DNA of 64,000 nt. It comes from Bactericera cockerelli (Eukaryota; Arthropoda; Insecta; Hemiptera; Triozidae). Positions 35,831 through 48,712 of the stretch are shown here, one piece after another. A program made the translations under genes and the position numbers. The first letter of the stretch is position 1, and every line of letters starts with the position of its first letter. Where the stretch lies: NCBI GenBank assembly GCA_024516035.1, contig CM044964.1, positions 27,622,717-27,686,716 of the forward strand, written 5' to 3'. The notes beneath the pieces are model-generated. The model was given only the letters and a program-made list of their open reading frames with translations, did no database searches and had not been told where the DNA came from.

Positions 35831-38800
35831 CCTGTCATGTACTTACCAACAAAATCAACAAAGTATTATTTATTATTTTTTTAAGACTAAAAATTCATCT
35901 TCCTTGTAAAAAAAACAATAACAATATTGTCAATAACAAAACCTCCGTGGCTCAGTGGTTAAGAGCATTGGTTACTGATCCGGAGCTTGCGGGCTCGAAT
36001 CCCGGCCGGAGCGGAAAATTCTAACCGAGTTTTTCGTTTCCGGAATGGCATGGATGTAAAGGTAAAGTGCCCTGAAGTAATGCGAAAGCGGTTCCGGGGC
36101 ACACTTACCTTTAAAAAAACATTTAACTAAAAAAAAAAAAAACAATAACAATAATGTCTCTCTATTGTCAGGTATACAAGACATGGCTAGAGAACATCGT
36201 CCTACGTCCCACCTACAATCTCGACGTACCTGTAGATTCAGCCCGGCACAATCTGGCCTCCACATTTGTCAACGCTTTTGTGAATGCGGGATTCTCACGA
36301 GACAAGTTAGTGTCTGTGGAGGATGGAAACAAGTGGATGTACAAAAACAAGCAGCATGGTGAGTGATACGAACTTCACTCGTGAGGACAAGTGAGGAGGA
36401 TTTATTTATTTATTAACAAGTGGATGTACAAAAACAAGCAGCACGGTGAGTGATAGGACCTTCACTCGTGAGGACAAGTGAGGAGGATGGCAACAAGTAG
36501 ATGTACAAGAACAAGCAAGTCAGGCCGATTACCGTGGCTCAGTGGTTAAGAGCATTGGTTGCTGACCCGGAGGATGTGGGTTCGAATCCCGGCCGGAGCG
36601 GAAAATTCTGACCAAGTTTTTCCGTTTCCGGAATGACATGGATGTAAAGGTAATGTGCCCGGAAGTAATGCGAAAGCGGTTCCGGGGCAAAACTACCTTT
36701 TCAAAAAAAACAAAGAAAAAGGCTGGGTGAGGTTAATTTAAGTAGCTGGTTTGTCTGGGGGACGTTAAACAGGGAGAAGACCAGTTTCTCGCTAGAAAAC
36801 TATAAACCGAAAACTGACCAGCCGACCCTTATCCAAGTCCTCACGATGGTTGCTCTCACGTAGAAATACAGTAGAAATCGGTTATAACGACACCGGTTAT
36901 AACGAATAATCGGCTATAACGAACAAAATCTTTGGTCCCTTGGAGTCTTATGGAAAATTAACATATGTATCGATTATAACGAACATCGGCTATAATGAAC
37001 AAATCGGCTATAGCGAACAAATTTTGAAGTCCCAAGACCAACTTCCTATCGGTTATAACAAACATTTTTTTTTTTTTGCTATGAAGAATAAAATAGAAAA
37101 CATGTTTTATCCTGCACAAACTTGTCGATTGCTTTTTACTAGGTCCTGAAAATCTTTTACATAATTTTTTTTCATTTCTTGTTTTATTTTAGTGTTTCGT
37201 GAATCGTGAATTGCATTTGTGTTTTATTTAGTAAAAGTTTTGTTTTTAAAAAAATGTCTATTAGAAAATCTTTTACGATTGAAGAAAAATTTGCTATAAT
37301 ATGCCGATTTGACGGTGGCGAAAAATGTGCCGATTTGGCTAGGGAGTTCGAGATTCCGAGATCAACCCTCGCAGGGTTTTTAAAATGTAGAGACAAAATA
37401 ATTAACCAATTTGATAAGTGTGAATCAGTAAAAAAAATTAGAAATACTGGTCTTGATGATTTGGATGACGCACTTTTACTGTGGTTTAAACAGCAGAGAG
37501 CCAATAATATTCCTATTAATGGTCCAATACTTCAACAAAAAGCTAATGACCTTGGTAAATTATTAAATCTAAAAGATTTTGAATAATAATAATAATAATA
37601 AATATTATTATTACAATAATAATATGTATGTATGTAATAATATTGTACCTTTTATACCCTATATAGATAAAAGTACATAATATGTACCTACATATGTACA
37701 TATTATCTCTTATAACAAACATTGTTCTTTATAGACAATAAATATCGCTTATAGCGAACAAGTTCGCTATAAGCGATATATCGGTTATAGTGACAATCGG
37801 CTATAACGAACAATTTTCTCCGGTCCCTTGAAGTTCGTTATAACCGATTTCTACTGTAATAGAATATAGATAGAAAAATATAGATATAAAAAAAAAACTC
37901 ACGGGTCTTCACACAGTTGAAATATCTTGAGAACGGAAGGTTCATCATTCAGAGCCAGGGCCAAAGTGAGAGCCCTGGGGTACTCCTTGAACTTAAGGTA
38001 GTTGTTCAGGACACCATTGGTGATCACACTTCTCTCTGGCTCTTCTACGTAAAGAGCACAGCTGTGAACATTGAACATATCAAAATTTATAGTAAAATAA
38101 AATGGAACAAATTTATGAGAAAAAAATACTTGCAATATCTAATAAAACACTGCCAATTATGGACACAATACTTCCTCGTGGTTGTTTCAAAAATGAACAC
38201 AATACTTTCAAATTCTAATATTAGAAATTTCTCTGAAGTAAAATATACAAGTTAAAATAATAATAAAAAACCTACCATTATGATTTTTTTTTCCTTTTTT
38301 TCTTCTATTGTTGCTAGAAGTTTGTTTTAGGTACCTAGTTCAAAATAAATTTACAATACCTCAATGAAAACCTTAATTTTAACAAATAATATAAAATAAA
38401 TCCTGATAATGAGTTGCTTGGAAATATGTAAACTAAGATGAAAATTTGTTCCAAAATTTCATTATTGAACCATTGCATGCAGAAACAGTGATCAGTCAGT
38501 TGCTGTGTGAACACAACTCACTTGGACAGGTAAAGACAAACACGAGGGTAGTTGGTTTGGTCCATGTGTTTGTCAAGCAACTCCAGATGGTCTATCTCCA
38601 TGAGCAAGTCACATGCCTGGATCTCCGCATTGTGCTTCATGTCAAACTGAATCATGTCTTCAATGAGCTCTAGGAGTTGAGCCTTCTCATACTTGCCAGT
38701 TGACCATTCTTCAGCAATCTCTGCTTCTAGTTGTCTGAAAATTTTGAACAAGGAATCAATAATGTTATGTTTAAGGAGTAGAAAATAATGTAGAATAGTA

Positions 38801-39443
38801 AAAAATAAAAAAAAAACTTAAAAAATAAAAATATGAGTATTTAATTTTAGCAGGGCTTCCTGCAGTCATACCTACCCAAACAAGCTAATGACCTTGGTAA
38901 ATTATTAAATCTAAAAGATTTTGAATAATAATAATAATAATAAATATTATTATTACAATAATAATATGTATGTATGTAATAATATTGTACCTTTTATACC
39001 CTATATAGATAAAAGTACATAATATGTACCTACATATGTACATATTATCTCTTATAACAAACATTGTTCTTTATAGACAATAAATATCGCTTATAGCGAA
39101 CAAGTTCGCTATAAGCGATATATCGGTTATAGTGACAATCGGCTATAACGAACAATTTTCTCCGGTCCCTTGAAGTTCGTTATAACCGATTTCTACTGTA
39201 TGTGATTAAGGACTGGCCAAATTTGAAATAAAGTTGGCTGGTGAGTCAATCTTATTCAATCTTATTTTAACGAGTTTCCCCCTAGTCTGTCCCGGTAGCT
39301 CAGAGGTCCAGGTGTCTAACTGCTAATACATTGATGCGGGTTCGAAACCCAGCTGGCATATGACAAGTTCTCCTCCCATTTGGGATTTTTACCACATAAT
39401 AATATGTGGTAAAAAGCCCAAGACATCTTGGGCTTACTTCTGG

Positions 39444-39474
<31 letters not shown>

Positions 39475-42400
39475 AACTATTTGGTATTTTTCTCCTGCCT
39501 AGCCAAGAACAAGCAATGTTCCTAGGGCTAGGCAGGGTTGTGTTCCACAGTGCAGCTATTTATTATTATTATCATCATCAAACATTTCGCCTTTAATCCT
39601 TATTATCCTTCCACCTCCCTTAATGACCCCCTTATATTACTGTACCTGGTGTGAATGTGTGATTGAATGTGATTTTTCTTTCTTTTTGCTTTTCTTTTAA
39701 CTACCATTATTACTACTATTTTTATACTATCTTTCACTATTATTTCCTTTTCTTGTTTTCTATTATCTTTACTCTCTAATTGTTATTTTATTTACATTGT
39801 ACTTATACTCAAATAAATAAAGAGGTGTGCTTTGTTAAACTGTTGGCATAATGGGACTACCTGTCTTGCGCTGATAGTCTTTTTTTTACTTTCAAAAGAT
39901 TATTTTTTATTGAACAAGTTCTTTCATCTTCATAAATAAAATTTAAATGTAAAAAATAACTTATTAATAAAACGAAAATTAGGAACATGGCAAGTTTAAG
40001 TGGCCAATTATGCAAAGCATGTGTCTAAATAAAGCACTACTTATACTTATTTCCCTCTGTGTTCAGGTATGCTGAGTGCGGCCGCATCTCTCGGGCTCAT
40101 CTATCTGTGGGACGTGGACGGAGGTCTCACCCCCATCGACAAGTATCTGTACACGTCCGAAGACTACATCAAGGCGGGGGCGCTGCTCGCCCTGGGGATT
40201 GTGAACTGCGGCGTACGCAACGAGTGTGACCCCGCCCTGGCTCTGCTGAGCGACTACGTGCTCAATGATAGCAGCACGCTGAGGATAGGAGCCGTGCTGG
40301 GTAAGATAAGAGAAGATAAGATAAAAGATGAAAAAAAAAAAAAAAAAAAATATCGAGGTGGACTGGCAGATAAAATCGTATATCGATAGGTGCTGCTTTA
40401 TTCAATCTATGGTCTAAAATTAAAATGAAAAACAAGTCGCAAAAGGAAAAAAAAAAAAAAAAAAATATTTGTTTTTATTTAGAAAAGCAAGACTTTCCCT
40501 AAGCTAATACAAAAAAAAAGATATTACTATTTACTAATAAGATATTACTACGAGTATTTAATTATTTATAGGGTTATTTCGTACATAATAATAATTCTAT
40601 CATCATAGGGTGGCGTCATCGTGAACGAAGGAGCCGTGCTGGGTAAGATAAGAGAAGATAAGATAATTTGTGTTTATTTAGAAAAGCAAGACTTTCCCTA
40701 AGCTAATACAAAAAAAAGATATTACTATTTTTTACTAATAAGATATTTTTTTAGTACTAGTCTGGCTGGGGGACGTGAAACAGGGAGTAGACCAGTGTCC
40801 TGCAAGAGGACTATAAACAGAGAACAGACTAGCCAACCCTTACAAGCCAGGCTAGCTTGCAGTTTCCTAAGGGTTTAATGGCTTATAAAGAAAAGTCCAA
40901 GTCCTCATGATGGTTGATCGCACATAGAAATATGTGGTTCAGGACGAGCCAAAATAAAAATGGCTGGAGACCATCACTCACCCCTCCAGCTGTAGTCAAG
41001 CTGGCTACAACAACAACAACAATAACAACAACAACTATTTAATTATTTATAGCGTTATTTCGTACACAATAATAATTCTATTAAAAAAAAAAAATACATC
41101 CTTACAATATTAATTGAGAAAGTCACTGTGGCAGAGTGAGTTAGCGCGCTAGGCATTGCACATATGGTGACCTGGGTTCGATCCCCAGCGGTGTAGGAAT
41201 TTTTCTGCTCTGTACTTGGATGTTCGGGGTCCACTCATACCTCGTGAGAAAAAATGAGTAGCTGCTTAGATGTGATTGAATAGAGCTAATAAATGATTTT
41301 ATTGGTTGTTGTTGTTGTTGCCAGCTTGGCTACAGCTGGAGGGGTGAGTGATGGTCTCCAGCCAACTTTATTTCAAAGTTGGTTCATCCTGAACCACATA
41401 TTTCTATGTGCGATCAACCATCATGAGGACTTGGACTTTTCTTTATAAGCCATTAAACCCTTAGGAAACTGCAAGCCTGGCTTGAAAGGGTTGGCTAGTC
41501 TGTTCTCTGTTTAACGTCCCCCAGCCAGACAGCGTCAATTTTATTGGTTGTGCTTTACACAGAGATAACTCTCCTGGCGTTTAGATGTACAGTAAAAAAA
41601 CATTCGTGTTTGACTCAGTTAAATTTCTATTATAATGTCCTCTAATGAGGTATCTCAATTGTTTTTGATTCTCTCCTCAGGGCTGGGTCTAGCGTATGCA
41701 GGCACCAAGCGTCAGGAAGTAGTCACGTTGCTGCTGCCTGTTCTCACGGATAGGAAATCCACCCCTGAGGTAAGATTCATCATATTTTGTGTATGTATGT
41801 ATAAAAGTTCAAATTCAAATTCAAATTCAAATGTTTATTTATTGATTTAAAGTGCATATACAAAACAGTTAATAAAAACCAATTACATTGTTAATACACT
41901 ATAAAAAAAAAAGAGGAACAAAAAAGTAAGTTAAAAAAAAAAAGTTAACAATAAATAAAAGAATATTTTAAACAATTTGTTAGAATAAATTAAACAAGAC
42001 TTAAGAATCTGTCTCAAAAAACATCTGTTTGAGGTTAGAAATAAAAACACTCAAAGTCTGAGCGTAGTCAAGATCAGGGTGACTATTACAGAGACTCAGA
42101 ACCCTCAATATGGGTACAATATTTGAAGGAATTGCCTTAAATGGAGTATGTTGACGGCGACTAGACCTCCTTAAACTAGGTATGTTAAAAACTATTTGGG
42201 ATGACAGAAAATCACAGTCAATAATCACAAGTAATAATAATAATAATAATATCGCCTTATTTATACTGCCCGATTAGGACTATTAAGCCCCATTATTCCA
42301 GAAGTAAGCCCAAGACGCATTATTATGTGGTAAAAATCCCAAACCATTTTTTTTTTTTGGTTGGAATCGGAGGTTCCAGAGGTCGTGGGTTCGAAACCCA

Positions 42401-43808
42401 ACCGGGACATGACAAGTTATCCTCCCATTTGCATTTTTTACCACATAAGAATATGTCTTGGGCTTACTGCTGGAATAATGGGACTTTAATAGGTCTTAAT
42501 CGAGCAGTAAAAAAAAGGCGATATTATTCAATCAATCAAACCGGTTTCGTTCCGTCGTAACGGGTCGATGGACGAAGCCTCTCCACCATAGTCTATTATT
42601 ATATTTCTGATCCCTCTCAATTACTTCTAGAGTAAACCCTCTCTTTTCTATATCTGATTTCAGAGTGTCTTTGTAACGATGTTCATCATAATGTCCAAAC
42701 CATTTCAGTCTACTTTTCGACATTCTATGTTCTAAACTTTCAAATCCTAGCATGCTTCTGATGTTTTCATTTCTTATGCGATATTATTATTATTATATTC
42801 TCAAAAATCTGAATGACTTTACGTTTAAAAAAAAAAAAAAAAAAAAAAAAAGCTTTATTAGGTAGAACAAAAAATATATACAGTAGAATACAATGAAATA
42901 TAAAGATTAAACAAAAAACAAAAAGATTAAGCAAATATACAAGAAAAAAAAAGAGAATGAAGTTGAAGTTATGTCCTACCTAAAGGGCGGGTTTTTTTTT
43001 ATTTTTTAAATAGTTTATTTATTTATATTCTTTATAAAGAAACATTTATACAAAGGTACTTCTCCTAAACTTTGAAGAGCTTCTAAGAGAAGTGTGTTAC
43101 TTGCATTTTTTTTTTTTTTTTGGTTGTGGCATTGTTGCCTGTGGCAATCTCTTCCACCCAACCCCTAATCTCTCTCCTTCCCCCAGGTGGTGGCGTTCGC
43201 CGCTGTGGCCGCCTCCCTGATCTACGTAGGCTCCGGCTACCACGAGGTGGCCTCCGCCATCCTGCAGACCCTCATCGAACTCCCGGCCTCCGAGCTGCAG
43301 GACGGGCACTACTCCCGCTTCCTACCGCTGGCTCTGGCCATCACCTATTTGGGTGAGTCATTTTATTTATTTATTTACACTTTATTAGGTAATAGGACAT
43401 ATACAATACAAAAAATTACAAACGAAAATACAATATACAATAAAACAAAACAAAAAAAAAAATAAAGAAAAAATAAATAAATATATACATAATATAATGT
43501 CCTAACTAAAGGGCGGGGTTATTGCCTATGGCAATCTCTTCTATTATAAGACAATATAACACTGTATTTTTATTGCTCTTTTTTAAATACATTAAACAAT
43601 ACATTAGAAGAATTTTGTCACTTTATTGTAAAAATAATAATAATAATAAAAAATAAATATTATTATTGAATACTTTATTAATATCGGACATATATACAAA
43701 CTATAGTAATGATAAAAAAAAATTGAACAATATAAACAAGAAAAAAAGACAGGCCTGCAGACGCTCATCGAACTCCCGCTGGCTCTGGCCATCACCTATT
43801 TGGGTGAG

Positions 43809-43842
<34 letters not shown>

Positions 43843-46800
43843 CTACTCCCGCTTCCTACCGCTGGCTCTAGCCATCACCTATTTGGGTGAGTTATTATTA
43901 TTATTATTATTATTATTCACTACTCCCGCTTCCTACCGCTGGCTCTGGCCATCACCTATTTGGGTGAGTTATTATTATTATTATTATTATTATTCACTAC
44001 TCCCGCTTCCTACCGCTGGCTCTCGCCATCACCTATTTGGGTGAGTTATTATTATTATAGTAGATCAGTCGATTGTTTTCTACTCTTGAAATTATGGTCA
44101 AGATTTATTAAAAATTTAACGTAATTGTAAATTTTTTTAGTTCATTTTAATTGTTCAACGAAGCTGTTCAACATGGTGCTTCTACTTTTCCGTTTGGTGA
44201 GCAAATAAGAAAACTATCGCAAATTTTCTTTTGTGCATCGTGATTTTTACGATTATGTAATCAGTTCATCAATCAAGTACTCTAAACTATAGTTGGCATC
44301 TTCAGTGCCGAGTGTGAGTTCGGGTCACCATGGAATGTGGAAAGTGCAAGGTAGTAGTGTCCAGTGAAGTGGGCTATGTTAAGTGCCAAGGCTGCAGGAC
44401 GCGGTACCACCATGGCTGCTCCCTGTCATCCACCACATGGAAGTCCAAGAGTCAAACACTCAAGGATGAGTGGCGGTGCGAGGATTGCAGAAAGGGGAAG
44501 CAGGCTGCTACTGATGAGAAGGTCGATGAGGACGAAAAGTCTAAGGATTCTGGTGAGCCTGTACTGTCGCTTAATATAGTAAAATCTGGACTTGTGTCTT
44601 TCTTTGGCTCTAAGAAGTTTAACATTACGTCTTCTCTCTCTTCTGTAGAGCAGAATTTGAAAAGTCATGTAGCCACTGAAAGTAAGAAGACAACTGATCT
44701 GGTCATTGCTCTTTGTAGCAAAATTGACGAACTTTTTCATGTCATTAAAAATATCCAGACCTCTCAGACAAATCTGATTCAGGTCAATCACAATATCAGA
44801 GAGGAGCTTAAATTAGCTCAAGAAAAAATATGCACACTGGAAGTGAAGATGCAGAATTCCAATGGAGTGGCATCTCCTCATGATAAGAGAGATAAGATAA
44901 CCAACTCCTATAGCACAGTTACTGCTCATGCGTCAAGCCTACATCCAGTGACAACTACTGTGTCCACGTCTCGTACTAATGTACTAACTTCTATTGGTAG
45001 ACCGAATGTCTCGTCTTCTCAAACCAGTACTATTGCTGCTACTAGTACCAATGCAGCTGTAGTTTCTCGGACTGGCAATAGTACGATATCTCGTACTACA
45101 AATGGTTCTCTTCCATCTGCTGTCACTGGTGTCAGGGACGATCCCGCGGCTGCCACGGGGGAGGAGGACTCCTGGAACTTGGTTCAACGCAGATCCAGAA
45201 CATCCAACCGGAAGACAAAGGCGGGCCCGAAGATTGGAAAAAAACAAACTGATCAAAACTGTCCGAAGGTAGCAATGGTGAGACCAAGGGAACCAGGACC
45301 TAAGAAGAGAGCTCTCTTTGTCTCTCGCTTTGATCCAAATGTCACCTCAAATGAAATCAAACAGATGATTAATGCATCTGTACCCCTCATCCACCTTCAA
45401 GTCTCCAAAATCCAAACACGGCGCCAGGAACTCTACTCGTCTTTCCATGTTGAAGTCCTATTATCAGATATTGAGAAGATCGATGACGTCAGCATTTGGC
45501 CGGACGGTTGTTTGATCAAACCGTATTACGGCAGACTACTGCCTGAAATAGTCATAGATAATAGTCCTGATTCTTAGTCTATTCTTATATCTCATAGTTA
45601 TGGATGTAATGAATATTTATTATCAAAACTGCAGGGGTCTGAGGACCAAAAGCTCTGAATTTTATCAAAATTTATTAGGCTGTTCTTATCACTTGGTATG
45701 TATCAGTGAGTCATGGCTCACTGAACGCTTTAATATTTACAACTACTTTAGTCGTACTATTTAGTTTACAGGAAAGACCGGACTGCTGGCGAGGCCGATG
45801 AGGACCGGCGAGGTGGAGGTTCGCTTCTGGCAGCCCACAAGAGTCTTAAAGTCCACAGAAGGTTTGACCTGGATTTTGGTGGCATTGAATGCACTTGGGT
45901 AGAAATAACATTAGGTTCCGGTGTTACGCTACTTGTTGGCAATCACTACCTCCCTCCTGAAATCGGGACTAGTCTTTTACAAAACTACTGTGATTTCCTA
46001 AGAGAAAACTTAGATGTTTCTAATACTAAAATTTTATGTTTAGGGGACTTCAATATCCCTAAATTTGATTGGACCTTAGGTGTAAGCTTTAATGAAAATT
46101 CTCACGTTAGAAGAAAGTCTGAAATAATTTATTCATTGTTCTGCGATCTTAATCTTATCCAACATAATTATGTACGTATTGATCCTAGTGATAGTCTTCT
46201 TGATCTAGTGGGCTCTAATTTTTCAAGTGAGATAAGTATTTTTCAAGAGCAAGAGCTAGTTCCACTCGACAGAAGACATCCTAGTATTAGAATTGATATT
46301 TCATTACCTGCCTATTATAAACAATTTGTACCCATTGTTCAAAAGGATTATGCCAAGGGAAATTATGTTGGGCTTTTAAACTATCTCTCTAATTACCAGT
46401 ACAAAAGTAATCATGAACCTGAGGAGTTAGCCACTGATTTAAATGAGGCCTTAAAAAATGCAATCTCAAATTTCATTCCAGATAGGGTGGTCAAGTCCTC
46501 CAAATACCCTCACTGGTTTTCATTTAGATTGAGGAATTATATAAAAGCTAAAGAAAGGTTCCACAGGAGACTTAAAAAACGACCTGATAATCAATTCTTT
46601 AAAGAGTCTTTCTTTAAGTTTAGGAAACTTGTAAAAAAGAAAATCGCAGAGGACGAAAAAAGGTACAAATTGAAAGTCGAAACTGATCTTTACAACAATC
46701 CTAAATTTTTCTGGCAATATATAAATACAAAATATAAAAATTCTCATGAAATTTGTATCTTGCAGAATGGTCAGGTGGTGCCAATGGAGCAGGTACCAAA

Positions 46801-48681
46801 CAAATTTGCGGAACATTTTAGTTCTGTGTATAATCACTCAGGCCCAGTCGTTCAAGGTACCGAGAACTTCTGCAATGAGTGCGGCAGCATTGATGTTCCT
46901 AACATCAATGTAGTTGACGTTGTGAGGGCCATTAAGGCTTTAAAAAACTCACGCGTTTGTGGCTCGGACAACTTTCCCGCCTTCATCCTGAAGGGATGTA
47001 TTGATGTACTTGCCCCTATTCTGTGTAGAATTTTTAATGCCATTCTTTGTGCAGGTGTGTTTCCATCCCTGTGGAAAACCTCTTTGGTTGTCCCAGTTCC
47101 AAAAAATTCCGATGTCAGCCATGTGGGTAACTATAGACCTATATCGTTGCTTCCTAATGTTTCTAAAGTTTTCGAAAAAGTTATCGAGCAGCATCTCAGT
47201 TTCCACGTTAAAAATAGTCTTAGCCCTAACCAACATGGCTTTTTGAAAGGTCGATCGACGGCTACAAATTTGATCGATCGTGCATCGATCCAAGTGACCT
47301 CTAGACCTCTGTGAAAAACAGGGATTTGGCCATAACTCTTTAAGCAAAATGCCCCACTGCAAGTTGCGCTCATATGATAGTCCACGGTGGGCTGAACCTA
47401 CCCTCAAAATATTTGCATCTGTATACGGGACACCCTGTATTCTATTTTTTTCATGTTTTTTTTTCATTCTACTCTATTTTTTTCATGTCTTTTTTTCATT
47501 CTATTCTATTTTTTTTCATTCTACTCTATTTTTTCATGTCTTTTTTTCATTATATTCTATTTTTTTTTCTTCATTATATTCTATTTTTTTTCTTCATTAT
47601 ATTCTATTTTTTTCATGTCTTTTTTTCATTATATTCTATTTTTTTCATGTCTTTTTTTTTCATTCTATTCTATTTTTTTCATGTCTTTTTTCATTCTATT
47701 CTATTTTTTTCATGTCTTTTTTTTTCTCATTATATTCTATTTTTTTCATGTCTTTTTTTTCATTCTACTCTATTTTTTTCATGTCTTTTTTTTCTCTCTA
47801 TTCTATTCTCTTGGTTCCCCCGCAGGCAAGAAAGACGCCATCGACACAACGCTGGCGGCTCTCGAGGTTCTACCCGACCCCTTCCGCTCCATGGCCAAGA
47901 TGATGCTCAAGATGTGCGCCTACGCCGGGTCTGGTGACGTTCTGGTGGTGCAAGAGTTCCTGCACGTGTGCTCGGAGCACTACACGCCCGGGGGGAGCAA
48001 GGAGGAGGCGGTCTCGGGGTGGGTCCTTTTTTTCTTTTCTTTTTTAGAATAAACTCCTATCAACCTCAACCATGAGGTTGAACAATGCCGACCCCAAAAG
48101 CAACATAAGCTAATATGGGATAAAGGCAAGGGAGATATATATTTAGAATAAACTCGCAGGCAGGCTTAATAGTTTCGACGGATCAGTCTCGACAGGCGCC
48201 GCGCCCCGAAATTTAAGCTAGACTAGGGCTAGACTAGCTGGGTAGGGCTGGAAATGCCAGCCGGCCCTACCCAGCTGGGTGAGGTTATTGTGGGTAGCTG
48301 GTACATTCCCAGGCGAATGGAGGGTAAAAACCCCCGTCCTGACTATCTCAGTCAGGACGTTAAAACCAAATAGAATCAACTGGCCACAATAGATTTAATT
48401 AGGTCGCAGTGTTAATTTCAAGGCCATTCAAAGAGGAAATGCTTCTTGCATCCTCGGTTCCCTTCCGGAAGGACGGTCCCTGGGACAAGTTTTTTATATA
48501 TAATAAAACTAATAATAATAATAATGCTTTTTCTTTGTGTTATTATGTCACAATTTTAGTGGGTAGCGCAGAATCATAGGACTTTACCACTTTAATTTAC
48601 AATATCTTGTATTATTTTTTTTGCCTAAGATTCTGCCACTAGTCGCTGCTTCACTATTTAATAAAACTAAATAAAACATTC

Positions 48682-48712
<31 letters not shown>

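Larger units (their letters stand above)
36869..39198 (+). mobile_element. Composite Tigger carrying inverted PSMD2 exons 3-4 (intron 6)
   Basis: Reading left to right: a complete 988-bp Tigger (36869-37856), an inverted copy of PSMD2 DNA from just after exon 4 back into intron 2 (37857 to about 38883), then the last 317 bp of the same Tigger (38882-39198). Outer borders are TA|CAGTAG and CTACTG|TA, so the whole behaves as one TA-duplicated insertion. The distal junction has only about 2 bp of overlap (AA). Coordinates in the first arm and second arm sum to about 70684, with small indels and several substitutions near the distal end. Confidence 0.85.

Noticed and set aside
37899..38751. Second PSMD2 gene or alternative exons on the minus strand
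   Set aside because: Only exons 3 and 4 with their flanks are present, inverted inside a transposon; no other exons or promoter on that strand.
31803..38883. Inverted duplication as a pure assembly palindrome
   Set aside because: The arms differ by several substitutions and indels near the distal end and the outer borders coincide with transposon ends and TA. Not excluded, so long-read checking is proposed in the findings.
47349..48052. Overlapping frames of 184-199 codons before PSMD2 exon 10
   Set aside because: They read the pyrimidine minisatellite and only become sensible at the exon itself.
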